DNA of 64,000 bases, taken from Gaiellasilicea sp963806955. Lineage in GTDB: Bacteria > Actinomycetota > Thermoleophilia > Gaiellales > Gaiellaceae. Below the pieces are notes generated by a model, which did not search any database, was not told the origin of the DNA, and saw only the letters and a program-made list of their open reading frames with translations. The position numbers and the translations under genes are program-made. Below, one piece after another: positions 1 through 10,479 of the stretch. Within the stretch, counting starts at the first letter, position 1. Each line of letters opens with the position of its first letter. Location: NCBI GenBank assembly GCA_963806955.1, contig CAWDZG010000002.1:1798001-1862000 (forward strand), written 5' to 3'.

Positions 1-960
1 TTCGCGCGCGCTCACGCCGGCCCGAGACCGACCGAGGAGCAGGCGCTCTTCCGGACGGTGCTGCTCTCGCTGCTGATCTCGACCGCGGAGGGATGCGGAG
101 GCTTCGACTGGGACGACCATGCTTTCGAGCGGGCCTACACCGAGCTGGAGGGGTCGCTGTTCGGCGGCAGCCGCGCGTATGCGGCCGTGGCGCCGCTCGT
201 CGGCATCTCGGTGGTCACGCAGGTCGAGCTCGGCGGCGGCATCCGGATGCGCGCCGCCGCGACCGGCGAGCTCGCGCACCACTGGCCGGAGGCGCAGGGG
301 CTCCTGCCGCAGGGGTTCGGACGCGAGGTCGACCGCTACTGCGTGCTCGAGCTGGAGCGCGCCCTCGAGCCGGGTGACGAGCCCCCCGACGCTCCCGCCG
401 AGCTCGCCGACGCCGTCTCCGCGATCCGGCTCGCGACCGCCGCGCCCGTCGCCGCCGGCCCCGTCCTCTTCGAGCGGCTCGACTGGCGACCCTTCGGCAT
501 CCGGCCCGTGCTGCCGATCGCAGCGACCCAGCCGCCCGGGGAGGCGACCAGGCTCGACTCGTTCCGGGCAGAGCTCGCGCAGGACGTGCTCGCGCGGCTG
601 TCGCTCGCCGACGCCGATCCAGCGCTCGCCGAGGCCCTCGATCGCTGGGAGCTCTCGCTCTTCCAGAACGAGCCGTTCCGCTCCGAGCAGCTGCGCGGCG
701 CCCTCGCCGGGCTCTTCGGCGACACCTGGGAGCTGCGCGCGGCCGTCCTCCTCGGCCGGGAGAGCGACGAGCGCCGCGCCATCCACGCCTCTCTGCGTGC
801 GCTCACGAACGGCGAGCAGGCCTCGTCGCGGGCCGAGGACTCCGTGCGGCGCTCGCTCGTCGAGACGCTGCGCCACGGCGACCGGGCCGCGCTCCTGCGC
901 ACGCTCGACGACGTGCTGCTCGGCCTGCAGAACGCGCCGCGCCTCGCCCGCACCGCCTGA
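1..960 (+). CDS. Unknown protein, 5' end cut by window edge
   Basis: The frame is open from base 1, so this may be the C-terminal part of a longer gene. A GTG at 58 is a possible internal start giving 300 residues. The product is rich in Ala, Leu, Arg and Glu, with no transmembrane segment, signal peptide, cysteine cluster or catalytic motif that I recognise. The C-terminal half looks helical and acidic. Composition and codon use match the neighbours. It ends 230 bp before the parA-ftsZ pair on the same strand, and I see nothing definite in the gap. Function unknown; coding status is fairly secure from third-position GC and the lack of internal stops. Confidence 0.6.
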   Translation, partial: FARAHAGPRPTEEQALFRTVLLSLLISTAEGCGGFDWDDHAFERAYTELEGSLFGGSRAYAAVAPLVGISVVTQVELGGGIRMRAAATGELAHHWPEAQGLLPQGFGREVDRYCVLELERALEPGDEPPDAPAELADAVSAIRLATAAPVAAGPVLFERLDWRPFGIRPVLPIAATQPPGEATRLDSFRAELAQDVLARLSLADADPALAEALDRWELSLFQNEPFRSEQLRGALAGLFGDTWELRAAVLLGRESDERRAIHASLRALTNGEQASSRAEDSVRRSLVETLRHGDRAALLRTLDDVLLGLQNAPRLARTA

Positions 961-1190
961 GCGGGGATAATCGGCGGGTGATCGCCCACTGGGACGAGGC
1001 GAGAAGCGGCCGGGACGACGTCGGCCACATGGCCGGGCTCTGGTGGATCTCGCCTACTCCGACGGCGAGCCGTCGTAGGCCGGCGTGAAGGAAAAAGGCG
1101 GCTAGGCTTGAAAGGCGCTCCCACATGGGTCTCATGCGCCTGCTTCCCCGCCCGAACACCCGGGCCCAGTCCGCCACCGAGGAGTCGACG

Positions 1191-1932
1191 TTGCAGAGGG
1201 TGATCGTCTTCGCGAACCAGAAGGGCGGCGTCGCGAAGACGACGACGACGCTGAACCTCGCCGTTGCCTTCAAGGAGCAGGGCTTCCGCGTGCTCGTGAT
1301 CGACCTCGACCCCCAGGGCAACCTGACGATGAGCCAGGGAATGAACCCGGACGCGATCGAGCGCTCGATGTTCGACGTGCTCGTCCACCGGCTGCCGATC
1401 TCCGAGATCATCCACGTGGCCGAGGTGGACGTCGCCGTCTCCTCGATCGACCTCGCCGGCGCCGAGCTCGCGCTCAGCTCGATGATCGGCCGCGAGCGCG
1501 CGCTCGAGAAGGCGCTGCTCGAGGTGCGCGACTCCTACGACTTCATCATGATCGACACGCCGCCGTCACTCGGCCTGCTGACGATCAACGCCTTCGTCGC
1601 GGCCACCGGCGTGATCGTCCCGGTGCAGTGCGAGTACCTCTCGCTGCGCGGCCTCGTCCAGCTCGAGAACACGCTGGCCATGGTGCGCGAGAACCTCAAT
1701 CCCGAGGTCAAGATCGAGGGGATCCTCCCGACCATGTTCGACCGGCGCACGCTGCACTCGCGCGAGGCGGTCGAGATCCTGGAGGAGAGCTTCGGCGACC
1801 TCGTCTTCAAGACCCGCATCCGCAAGACCGTCCGGTACGCCGAGGCCCCCGTAAAGGGCTCGTCCGTGCTCAAATACGACCCGAGCGGAACGGCTGCCGA
1901 GGCCTACCGCGACCTGGCGAAGGAGGTGCTCG

Positions 1933-1961
<29 letters not shown>
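1191..1961 (+). CDS. ParA/Soj-family ATPase
   Basis: Deviant Walker A motif KGGVAKTT lies at about residues 11-18, followed by the Walker A'-type DLDPQGN and the IDTPPS Walker B region, the classic order for ParA/MinD ATPases that dimerise on nucleoid DNA. I prefer the TTG start at 1191 because GAGGAG sits 6 nt upstream and the P-loop then follows directly; an ATG at 1125 would add 22 unconserved residues. The gene overlaps ftsZ by 29 bp, so the two are very likely co-translated. No parB is visible nearby, so a role in positioning division or another cargo is as plausible as chromosome segregation (inference). Confidence 0.88.
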
Positions 1962-3366
<1,405 letters not shown>

Positions 3367-3406
3367 CGCTCACTCGTCCCGCCCGGGGCGGCGAACGCTG
3401 AGAGCC

Positions 3407-3489
3407 GCTTGTGACTGATAGACACAAGCTCTCCGTGCACCCGCATGGTTGCGTGGGTCGAAGAGCGCTTGTGACTGATAGACACAAGC
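3407..3489. repeat. Two-copy 23-bp palindromic repeat, 60-bp spacing
   Basis: Identical copies lie at 3407-3429 and 3467-3489. Each has 7-bp arms GCTTGTG and CACAAGC around a 9-nt loop ACTGATAGA, so each can fold as a hairpin. Sequence after each copy is also partly alike (CCGTGCACC). The pair sits just past the ftsZ stop and before the zinc-ribbon gene. It may act as a terminator, a protein-binding site or a dispersed chromosomal repeat; there is no U tract, so an intrinsic terminator is not clear. Confidence 0.8.
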
Positions 3490-3555
3490 GAACCCGTGCA
3501 CCTGTGCGAGGTCTTCCGGGCTCAAGCATGCACCGGCGGTGCCGAAATACAGGAC

Positions 3556-3891
3556 GTGGCTGACGTCTTCTGCAGGCTGTGCGGCACTGCCTGGCCGGCG
3601 CGAGCGCACCTCTGGGTCACCGAGGGCGGGGGATGCCCGACCTGTGGCGGCTCGCCGCTCTGTGACACCTGCGGACACGCCCGGAGCGACCACGTGGGTG
3701 TGTACCTGAAGGGCAGAACCCGGGAGTGCCGCCGTCGGATCGGCGACTTCCAGACGCTGAGCTCGTCGCCGTGCGATTGCACCGGGTACGTGCCGGTCGC
3801 GGGAGGCCTCGCGGACGCCTCCTTCGCGCAACCTGATCCGCCGACCGATCCCCACGCGCCCCTGCCGGCGCTCCGGACTGCCCGGAGCTAG
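3556..3891 (+). CDS. Small zinc-ribbon-like protein, unknown function
   Basis: About 111 residues if translation starts at the GTG at 3556, just before the first CxxC; a GTG at 3496 would add 20 residues read from the repeat region. Cysteine pairs CRLCG, CPTCGG and CDTCG, a CGHARSDH stretch and a final CDCTGY suggest one or two structural zinc sites. No catalytic domain seen. The stop codon shares the four bases CTAG (3888-3891) with the stop of the convergent membrane protein gene. Coding is supported by the ordered cysteines; function unknown. Confidence 0.6.
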   Translation: MADVFCRLCGTAWPARAHLWVTEGGGCPTCGGSPLCDTCGHARSDHVGVYLKGRTRECRRRIGDFQTLSSSPCDCTGYVPVAGGLADASFAQPDPPTDPHAPLPALRTARS

Positions 3892-4904
3892 ACGAGCGGG
3901 ACGAGCACGGTTGCGCCGAAGGCGGCGCCGAGTGCCAGGCACCCCGTCGCGGCGGCAGCCGCCGTGTGCCACCGGCGTGCATCTGCCCGCTGCGCGAGGA
4001 AGTAGAGGATGCTGGCGGAGCCGAGCCCGAGGGTCGTCAGCGTCTCGACCGCGCCCAGCGCGAGACCGGCCGAGACGGCCACGTGGGAGCCGACCCCGTG
4101 TGCGGTCAGCGCGAACGCAACGGCTGCGCTGGCAACGCCCACGTTCCCCGGCGTGAGCGGGAGGATGTTCGCGAGGTCGAGTGCGGGGATGATCAGGATC
4201 GCGGCCGCGAGCGGCCGGTCGACGCCGAACGCCGCGGCGATGCCGGCGGCGGCGGCGATGCGGGAGGCCATCGAGAGCCCGACCCAGCCGGTCATCTGCG
4301 CCGCCGCGCGTGGGCAGCGGCCGAGCAACCGGAAGGCGTCGAACGTGTGGCCGAGCTTCGATCCCGGCCGTGAGTCGCGCGTGCGCCAGGCAATCGCTGC
4401 GGAGACGGCTGCGCCGAGCAGAAGCAGGGCGATCGGCCAGCGCGGCAGCACCCCGCTCACCGAGGCGACCGCGAGCACGAGCGCGAGCCAGAGCGCGCGC
4501 ACCGCCCCGAGTGCGCCGGCGATCCCGCCGACGGTCCAGACGCGGCCCTCGTTGTGGAGCACGCGGGAGAAGAGCGCGAACCGCACGGCCGTCCCGAGCT
4601 TCGCCGGTGCGAGCGCGTTCACGAACGAGCCGGTGCAGAACCGGGCGGTCGCGTCCGGGCGCGAGGTCGTCCCGCCGCAGCGCGTCAGGGCGAGCTCCCA
4701 CGCCCCCGCCGAAGCGACGAGCGAGCCGCCGAAGGCCGCGGCGGCGAGCCAGAGCCAGCCGGCGGAGGCGTCTGAGAGACCGGCCACACCCTCCGAGACG
4801 ACATTGCCGAGCAGCTGAGGAGTCAGCGCCAGCACGAGGAGAACTGCGACCGAGCCCAGGAAGACGGCGACGTGCCGTTTCCCAAGTTCGAGGTCGAAGT
4901 GCAT
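3888..4904 (-). CDS. UPF0104 / lysylphosphatidylglycerol synthase TM-region-type membrane protein
   Basis: 338 residues starting at MHFDLELGKRH, with about eight hydrophobic helices spread along the chain and the pattern of the MprF/AglD2-like integral membrane family (the conserved FVNALAPAKLG near the start of the core and LTPGNVGVASAA near the end). Members act as lipid flippase-like domains or unknown membrane proteins; no synthase domain is attached here. The upstream start region is shared with the divergent GGT gene. The stop overlaps the convergent zinc-ribbon gene by CTAG. Substrate cannot be inferred. Confidence 0.78.
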   Translation of the reverse strand: MHFDLELGKRHVAVFLGSVAVLLVLALTPQLLGNVVSEGVAGLSDASAGWLWLAAAAFGGSLVASAGAWELALTRCGGTTSRPDATARFCTGSFVNALAPAKLGTAVRFALFSRVLHNEGRVWTVGGIAGALGAVRALWLALVLAVASVSGVLPRWPIALLLLGAAVSAAIAWRTRDSRPGSKLGHTFDAFRLLGRCPRAAAQMTGWVGLSMASRIAAAAGIAAAFGVDRPLAAAILIIPALDLANILPLTPGNVGVASAAVAFALTAHGVGSHVAVSAGLALGAVETLTTLGLGSASILYFLAQRADARRWHTAAAAATGCLALGAAFGATVLVPLV

Positions 4905-4982
4905 CTGGGTACAACGTAGCCGCGGTCTCATGAGGTTCTGGTGAGTTATCGCGGTTTCGCGCAGCATCTTTACCCTGGCTTC

Positions 4983-6308
4983 ATGAAAGGTGCGATTGCC
5001 GCCGGGAGCCGCCCCACCGCCGAGGCCGGTGCGCGGGTGCTCGAAGCGGGCGGAAACGCAGTCGACGCCTGCATCGCGGCCGCATTCGCCGCAGCCGTCG
5101 CGGAGGGCCCGCTGACCGGTCCGGCCGGCGGCGGCTTCCTGCTCGCCTGGGTCGGCGGCGAGGCCACGCTGCTCGATTGCTTCTTCGCCGCGCCCACCGA
5201 GCCGCTGGGGGAGATCGAGCACATCACGGTCGATTTCGGCTCGACGACACAGAGCTACCACGTCGGGGAGGGGTCGATCGCGGTGCCCGGGCTCGTGGCC
5301 GGCCTGCAGGAGGCGCACGAGCGCTGGGGCCGCACGAGCTGGGCCGAGCTGCTGGCGCCGGCGATCGAGCTGGCGAAGAGCGGGGTCTCCGTGACCGGCC
5401 CGCAGGTCTTCCTGCACGAGATCCTCGCGGCGGTGCTGCTGCGCGACGACGGCGGCCGCCGCATCTACGGCGACCCGGACCGGCTCGTCACCACCGACTT
5501 CGTGCCGACGCTCGAGGCGCTCGCCGACGATCCGGGCGCCGCCGTGCTCGCGCTCGTCCCCGAGCTCGAGCACGACCTCGACGCGTACAGGCCGATCGAG
5601 CGCGAGCCGCTGCGCGGGTCGTTCGCCGGCCGCGAGGTGCTCGCGACGCCGCCGCCCTCACGCGGCGGCGTGGTCGTCGAGGCGGCGCTCGCAGGCTTCG
5701 AGCGGGCGAGGAACCTGCACGAGCGGGCCGACGCGCTCCGGCGCGCCTACGACGCGGCGCCCGCGGGCGGGGCGGGCACGACTCACATCTCGGTCGTCGA
5801 CGGGGACGGAACCGCGGTCGCACTCTCGTCGACGCTCGGCGCGGGCTCGGGTGTCTTCCGCAACGGCACGCAGCTGAACAACATGTGCGGCGAGTTCGAC
5901 GTGATCGGCCGGGAGCCGCTCGTCCCCGGCCAGCGGCTCGCGAGCATGATGACCCCGACGATCGTGCTCGAGGACGGACGCCCCAGGCTGACGCTCGGAA
6001 GCGCCGGCTCCGTGCGGCTCTCCGGGGCGATCGCGCAGGTCGTCGACGCCGTGCTCGGCGGCATGTCGGTCGAGGAGGCGATCACCGCTCCGCGCATCCA
6101 CGTCGTCGGCGCCCGCGAGCTCCACCTCGAGGGCGGCTGGCCCCCCGCGACGGCCGAGGAGCTCCCCGCCGGTGCCTGGGAGACGATTCCCTGGCAGAGC
6201 CTCAATCTCTACTTCGGCGGCGTCTCGGCGGTCGAGCTCGGGGGCGATGGCACGCTCGCAGCCGCGGGCGACCCGCGGCGCGGCGGTCACGGAATCGTCG
6301 TCGAATGA
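4983..6308 (+). CDS. Gamma-glutamyltranspeptidase family protein
   Basis: GGT-family Ntn hydrolase. The N-terminal AEAGARVLEAGGNAVDAC and GPAGGGFLLAW blocks are typical, and the autoprocessing site with the candidate nucleophile Thr is in AGGAGTTHISVVD, followed by SSTLGAGSG. About 441 residues from the ATG at 4983, shorter than typical GGTs (around 550) and without an obvious signal peptide, so a cytoplasmic enzyme acting on glutathione-like or gamma-glutamyl compounds is likely (inference). No strong Shine-Dalgarno is visible, so the start is moderately certain; a GTG at 4941 is an alternative. Overlaps the next gene by ATGA, indicating translational coupling. Confidence 0.85.
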   Translation: MKGAIAAGSRPTAEAGARVLEAGGNAVDACIAAAFAAAVAEGPLTGPAGGGFLLAWVGGEATLLDCFFAAPTEPLGEIEHITVDFGSTTQSYHVGEGSIAVPGLVAGLQEAHERWGRTSWAELLAPAIELAKSGVSVTGPQVFLHEILAAVLLRDDGGRRIYGDPDRLVTTDFVPTLEALADDPGAAVLALVPELEHDLDAYRPIEREPLRGSFAGREVLATPPPSRGGVVVEAALAGFERARNLHERADALRRAYDAAPAGGAGTTHISVVDGDGTAVALSSTLGAGSGVFRNGTQLNNMCGEFDVIGREPLVPGQRLASMMTPTIVLEDGRPRLTLGSAGSVRLSGAIAQVVDAVLGGMSVEEAITAPRIHVVGARELHLEGGWPPATAEELPAGAWETIPWQSLNLYFGGVSAVELGGDGTLAAAGDPRRGGHGIVVE

Positions 6309-6823
6309 CCGTCCGGATCCGCGCCGCGCGGCCCGAGGACGCAGCGACGCTCGTCCGGCTCGGTGCCGCGGTCGGCCGCGAGCCCGAGGCGTGGCTCCTG
6401 AACACGGACGGCTGGCGGAGCGCCGCCGACGAGCGGCGGTATCTGCGCGCGCTTCGCCGTCATCCCGACGCCGCCGTGTTCGTCGCCGACGACGACGGGG
6501 CGATCGTCGGTCGCCTCTCGCTCGCCCGCGACCCGCACGGCGCCAGCCGGCACGTGGCCGATCTCGGTCTGATGGTCGCCGCCGGCCATCGCCGCAGGGG
6601 AATCGGCGCCGCGCTGCTCGAGCAGGCGATCGCGTGGGCGCAGGACGCGGGCGTCCGCAAGCTCGAGCTGCACGTGTTCCCGTGGAACGAGCCGGCGCTC
6701 CGGCTCTACGAGCGCTTCGGCTTCGAGCGCGAAGGCCTGCGCCGGGGCCACTACCGGCGTGGCGGCGAGTACGTCGACGCGATTCTGATGGCGCTGCACC
6801 TCACCGCGCGATCACCCGAATAA
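6305..6823 (+). CDS. GNAT-family N-acetyltransferase
   Basis: 172-residue GCN5-related acetyltransferase. The acetyl-CoA pyrophosphate loop is HRRRGIGAALLEQAI, preceded by the beta-4 LGLMVAAG strand and followed by NEPALRLYERFGFEREG, the typical motif B. The C-terminal YVDAILMALHL resembles RimI/ribosomal-protein or small-molecule acetyltransferases. The start ATG overlaps the GGT stop (ATGA, 6305-6308). Substrate unknown; coupling to GGT may mean an amino-acid or peptide-derived substrate (inference). Confidence 0.88.
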   Translation: MTVRIRAARPEDAATLVRLGAAVGREPEAWLLNTDGWRSAADERRYLRALRRHPDAAVFVADDDGAIVGRLSLARDPHGASRHVADLGLMVAAGHRRRGIGAALLEQAIAWAQDAGVRKLELHVFPWNEPALRLYERFGFEREGLRRGHYRRGGEYVDAILMALHLTARSPE

Positions 6824-6889
6824 GGGACGCGCCCGCAGGCCTCGAGCGCCGAAGCTGAGGGTGAGGGCCTGTGCGCCCTCGCTGCGGTC

Positions 6890-7666
6890 ATGTCTGCAAT
6901 CGGCTACCCGACTTTCACGAATCGCCCCCTCGCCCGTCGAGGCCTGTCCCGCCGCGCCCTCGCGGGCCGCGTCGAGACGATCGTGCTGGCTGCCGGCATC
7001 TGCCTGCCGGTGCCCCTGCTGGCCGCGACCGGCCTCTCGGTGCCGCTCCCGAACGTGGTCGAGCGCATCGCGGCCGCGCTCGTCCCATGGGCCGAGTCGG
7101 CGGAGCTCGCCGCCGGTGGCGTCTCCAGCGGCGCGAACGGCTCGATCATCCCCTCCGCAGACGACGCCGCTCAGCCGGCGGCGAGCACGGCCGTTCCCGA
7201 GGCCACCGCCGCCGCCTACGCGCCGAAGCAGCGCGCGAAAGCTCCGGCCCGTCCGGTAGCCGTGAAGACCGCGACGCCTGCTCCCCGTCAGCGCGCAGCG
7301 CCGAGCTCACCGGCGTCCGGCCCGTCGGGTCGCACGGAGAGCGCACAACCGACTGCAGCAGGCCCGGCACCGTCACCCGCACCCCGTACCGGCGGCGACA
7401 GCGATCCCGTCAAGCCGCCCGCTGCTCCCACCGGCGGCACCAAGGAGCCGACGCCGCCGTCCGACTCGACGCCGCCGCCCGCGCCGACGCCGACGCCGAC
7501 GAGCACGTTGCCGGTACCCCTGCCGTCCTCGCCCGTGCCGCTGCCGGCACCGGTCGAGGAAGTGGTGACCGCCGTGGTACCCGTCGTCACTGAGCCGGTC
7601 GGCACCGTCATCGGTCTCCTCCCGCCGCCGCCGCCCGTGCCGAAGCTGCCCGGCCTCGGCGGGTAG
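6890..7666 (+). CDS. Proline-rich membrane-anchored or exported protein
   Basis: 258 residues. A positively charged N-terminus precedes one hydrophobic segment at about residues 28-50, consistent with a signal peptide or anchor. The rest is Pro/Ala/Thr/Ser-rich low complexity (runs of PTPTPTSTLPVPLP and PPPPPV), as in cell-wall-spanning linkers. No catalytic domain. It ends 4 bp before the start of the GGDEF-EAL gene on the same strand, so the two are probably co-transcribed. Likely disordered and extracytoplasmic; function unknown. Confidence 0.6.
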   Translation: MSAIGYPTFTNRPLARRGLSRRALAGRVETIVLAAGICLPVPLLAATGLSVPLPNVVERIAAALVPWAESAELAAGGVSSGANGSIIPSADDAAQPAASTAVPEATAAAYAPKQRAKAPARPVAVKTATPAPRQRAAPSSPASGPSGRTESAQPTAAGPAPSPAPRTGGDSDPVKPPAAPTGGTKEPTPPSDSTPPPAPTPTPTSTLPVPLPSSPVPLPAPVEEVVTAVVPVVTEPVGTVIGLLPPPPPVPKLPGLGG

Positions 7667-7670
7667 CCGC

Positions 7671-9641
7671 ATGCTCAGGCGCCGCCCCGCACCCGGCCCG
7701 CTCGAGCTCGGTGGGAGCGATCCGCCGCGGCTCGTCCTCCGCTTCGCCGTCTCGACGGGGATCGGGCTCGCGCTCGCAGCGGCCGCGATCCTGCTCGTCG
7801 TCCGGCACTTCGACACCGTGCAGGCGGAGCAGAACGCCACCGCCCAGGCTCGTGTGCTCGCAAGCTCCGTGCTGCGCGACTCGCTGCTGGCCTCGGACTT
7901 CCGCACACCCGACGCCGCCCGGCGCGCCGAGCTCGACCGGCTCTTCTCGAACCGCGTGCTCGAGGAGGGCGTGCTGCTCGCCTCACTCGTCACGCCCGAC
8001 GGGAGCGTCTCGTACAGCACCGACCACCGCCTGATCGGCGAGCGCACGGAGGCGCCCGAGCACGTCGGCGAGGCGCGCCGCGGGATCGTCCGCGGGGACA
8101 TCGCGTCGGTCGGCAGCGGCGACCAGCGCCGGAAGTCGCTCCGCACCTACGCGCCCGTCGCCGTGGAGGGTGGAGTCGGCGTCGTCGTCATCCACCAGGA
8201 CTACGGGCCGATCGCCCGCGCGGCGAACGCGACCTTCCTCCCGGTCGCCGGCATCTTCGAGGTCGTGCTCGTGCTGCTCTTCGTCGCGCTCGTGCCGATC
8301 CTGCGCCGCGTCACGGTCCGGATTCGCAGGCAGATGGAGGAGATCCAGCGGCGCGCCCACTACGACGATCTGACCGGCCTGCCGAACCGCACGCTCTTCC
8401 GGCTCCAGGTCGAGGCCGCGCTCGGCGACGGCGCACAGGCGGTCGTGCTGCTGCTCGACGTCGACCACTTCAAGGAGGTGAACGACGCCCTCGGCCACGA
8501 GCTCGGCGACGAGCTGCTGCAGGCGATCGGCGGACGGCTCGCCGGCCTCTGCGACGGCGAGATCGTCGCGCGGCTCGGCGGCGACGAGTTCGCCGTGCTG
8601 CTTGCGGGCGAGTCGGTCGAGCACGCGTCGGCCTTCGCAGGCCGGATCCACGAGACGCTCGAGCAGCCCTTCGAGCTCGGCGGCTTCCGCTCGAGGTCGC
8701 AGCGAGCGTCGGTGCCGCCGTCTACGGCGAGCACGGCGAGGACGCGGACACGCTGCTCCAGCACGCCGACGTCGCGATGTACGTCGCCAAGGGCGCGCAC
8801 GCGGGCACGGTGGTCTACGACGCCGAGCAGGACACGAACGACGCCGAGCGGCTCGCGCTCGCGGGCGAGCTGCGCCGGGCGATCGAGCGAGGAGGAGCTC
8901 GTCGTCCACTACCAGCCGAAGGCCGACCTCGAGACCGGCAGGATCGTCGGCGTCGAGGCGCTCGTCCGCTGGATCCATCCCGAGCGCGGCTTCATCCCGC
9001 CCGACGCCTTCATCGGGATCGCCGAGCGCACCGGCCTGATCAAGCCGCTGACGCGCTTCGTCCTCCGCGTCGCCCTCGAGCAGTGCGCCGCCTGGGCGGC
9101 TGACGGGCTCGACCTGCACGTCGCCGTCAACCTGACGATCCCCGACCTGCTCGACCTCGAGCTGCCGGACCGCGTCGCGGCGCTGCTCGAGGAGACCGGC
9201 GTCCCCGCCGACCACCTCGAGCTCGAGGTGACCGAGAGCACGATCCTCGCCGACCCGCACCGCGTCCGGGGCGTGATCGACCGCCTGAACGGGCTCGGGA
9301 TCGGTCTCGCGATCGACGACTTCGGCACCGGCTACTCGTCGCTCGCGTACCTGAAGCAGCTGCCCGTGCAGACGATGAAGATCGACCGCTCGTTCGTGAT
9401 GGACATGTTCGAGAGCGAGAGCGACGCCGCGATCGTCCGCTCGACGATCGACCTCGCGCGCAACCTCGGCCTGCGCGTCGTCGCCGAGGGCGTCGAGACG
9501 CAGGAGATGTGGGACGCGCTCCGCGAGCAGGGCTGCACGCTCGCGCAGGGCTACCTGATCTCGAAGCCGGCGCGGCCGGACGAGCTGGCGGCGCTGCTCG
9601 ACGAGCGGGGCGTCCGGGTGCACAGCACCGCCGCCGCCTGA
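7671..9641 (+). CDS. Membrane GGDEF-EAL cyclic-di-GMP protein (two frameshifts)
   Basis: Order: transmembrane helix (about residues 25-45), extracytoplasmic sensor region, second helix (about 195-215), GGDEF domain with DDLTGLPNRTLF near 232 and intact GGDEF at about 303-307, then an EAL domain with EALVRW, DDFGTGYSS and EGVET. Both active-site signatures are present, so diguanylate cyclase and c-di-GMP phosphodiesterase activity are both possible. Reading frame is lost near 8687 (one base short) and restored near 8888 (one extra C); the intervening 66 codons read well in the other frame (VGAAVYGEHGEDADTLLQHADVAMY, split here by the frame change). Probably sequence errors in a functional gene. 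Confidence 0.85.
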   Translation: MLRRRPAPGPLELGGSDPPRLVLRFAVSTGIGLALAAAAILLVVRHFDTVQAEQNATAQARVLASSVLRDSLLASDFRTPDAARRAELDRLFSNRVLEEGVLLASLVTPDGSVSYSTDHRLIGERTEAPEHVGEARRGIVRGDIASVGSGDQRRKSLRTYAPVAVEGGVGVVVIHQDYGPIARAANATFLPVAGIFEVVLVLLFVALVPILRRVTVRIRRQMEEIQRRAHYDDLTGLPNRTLFRLQVEAALGDGAQAVVLLLDVDHFKEVNDALGHELGDELLQAIGGRLAGLCDGEIVARLGGDEFAVLLAGESVEHASAFAGRIHETLEQPFELGGFRSRSQRASVPPSTASTARTRTRCSSTPTSRCTSPRARTRARWSTTPSRTRTTPSGSRSRASCAGRSSEEELVVHYQPKADLETGRIVGVEALVRWIHPERGFIPPDAFIGIAERTGLIKPLTRFVLRVALEQCAAWAADGLDLHVAVNLTIPDLLDLELPDRVAALLEETGVPADHLELEVTESTILADPHRVRGVIDRLNGLGIGLAIDDFGTGYSSLAYLKQLPVQTMKIDRSFVMDMFESESDAAIVRSTIDLARNLGLRVVAEGVETQEMWDALREQGCTLAQGYLISKPARPDELAALLDERGVRVHSTAAA

Positions 9642-9706
9642 GAAGCCTGCGTTAAGGAGCGCTGCGTGCCCTGGCACGGGTGCGCGCGTGGTGGGACGAT
9701 CGGCGC

Positions 9707-10479
9707 ATGGCCGAATTCACCGCATACGCGCACGGAACGCCGTGCTGGGTCGACGCGACCAGCACCGACCTCGAGACGAGCCTCGCCTTCTACCAGGGGC
9801 TCTTCGGCTGGGAGGCCGAGACCGATCCTCGCCCCGAGGCGAACCGCTACACGATGTTCCGGCTGAACGGCAAGAACGTCGCCGGAGTGAGCCCGCCGCC
9901 CCAGGAGGGGATGCCGTCCTTCTGGACGACGTACCTCGCGAGCGACGACGTCGACGCGACCGCCGCAAGGTGAAGGACGCGGGCGGCACCGTCCTGATGG
10001 AGCCGACGGACATCTTCGACTCGGGCCGGATGATCATCGCGAGCGACCCGACCGGCGCGATGTTCGGCGTCTGGCAGGCGCGCGAGCACATCGGCGCGCA
10101 GCTCGCGAACGAGCCGGGACGCCTCGAACTGGAACGAGTGCCACTCGCCCGAGCCCGAGCGCGCGGCCGCCTTCTACGCGGACGTGTTCGGCTACGAGGT
10201 CGAGGCCGTCGGACATGGGCGGCGCCGGTGCCGTACCGGATGCTCAAGGTCGACGGCCGCGGCGTCGCCGGCGTCTCCGACGCCCAGGACGGCGAGCCCG
10301 CGAACTGGGCCACGATCTTCACCGTCGCGAGCTGCGACGATTCGATCGCCCGAAGGTGAAGGAGCTCGGCGGCAGCGCTGATGGCGGAGCCGTACGACGT
10401 TCCGACCGTCGGCCGCTTCGCGGTCGTGCAGGATCCGGTCGGCGCGGCGTTCGGCGTGATCAAGCTGGCTGAGGGCTAG
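9707..10479 (+). CDS. Two-domain VOC (glyoxalase/bleomycin resistance-like) protein, frameshifted
   Basis: Tandem vicinal-oxygen-chelate domains: GTPCWVDATSTDLETSLAFY opens the first and WNECHSPEPERAAAFYADVF (different frame) the second. Same architecture as the intact 255-residue homologue at 39980-40747 on the other strand, whose length allows the repair of at least four indels here (near 9970, 10125, 10215, 10350). Start ATG 9707 chosen from the conserved MAEFT...HGTPCW. The stop TAG shares CTAG (10476-10479) with the convergent gene. Such proteins bind small ligands; substrate unknown. Confidence 0.72.

Noticed and set aside
336..1415. Long minus-strand frame opposite the first gene and the start of parA
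   Set aside because: The plus-strand parA has unmistakable motifs, and the minus product is low-complexity.
3407..3489. CRISPR array
   Set aside because: Only two copies, and they are long palindromes with a shared downstream flank; no cas genes occur in the window.
3370..4914. A 514-codon open frame on the minus strand
   Set aside because: It is a shadow: its translation is Arg/Ala-rich without structure, while the overlapping minus-strand frame 3888-4904 gives a coherent membrane protein.
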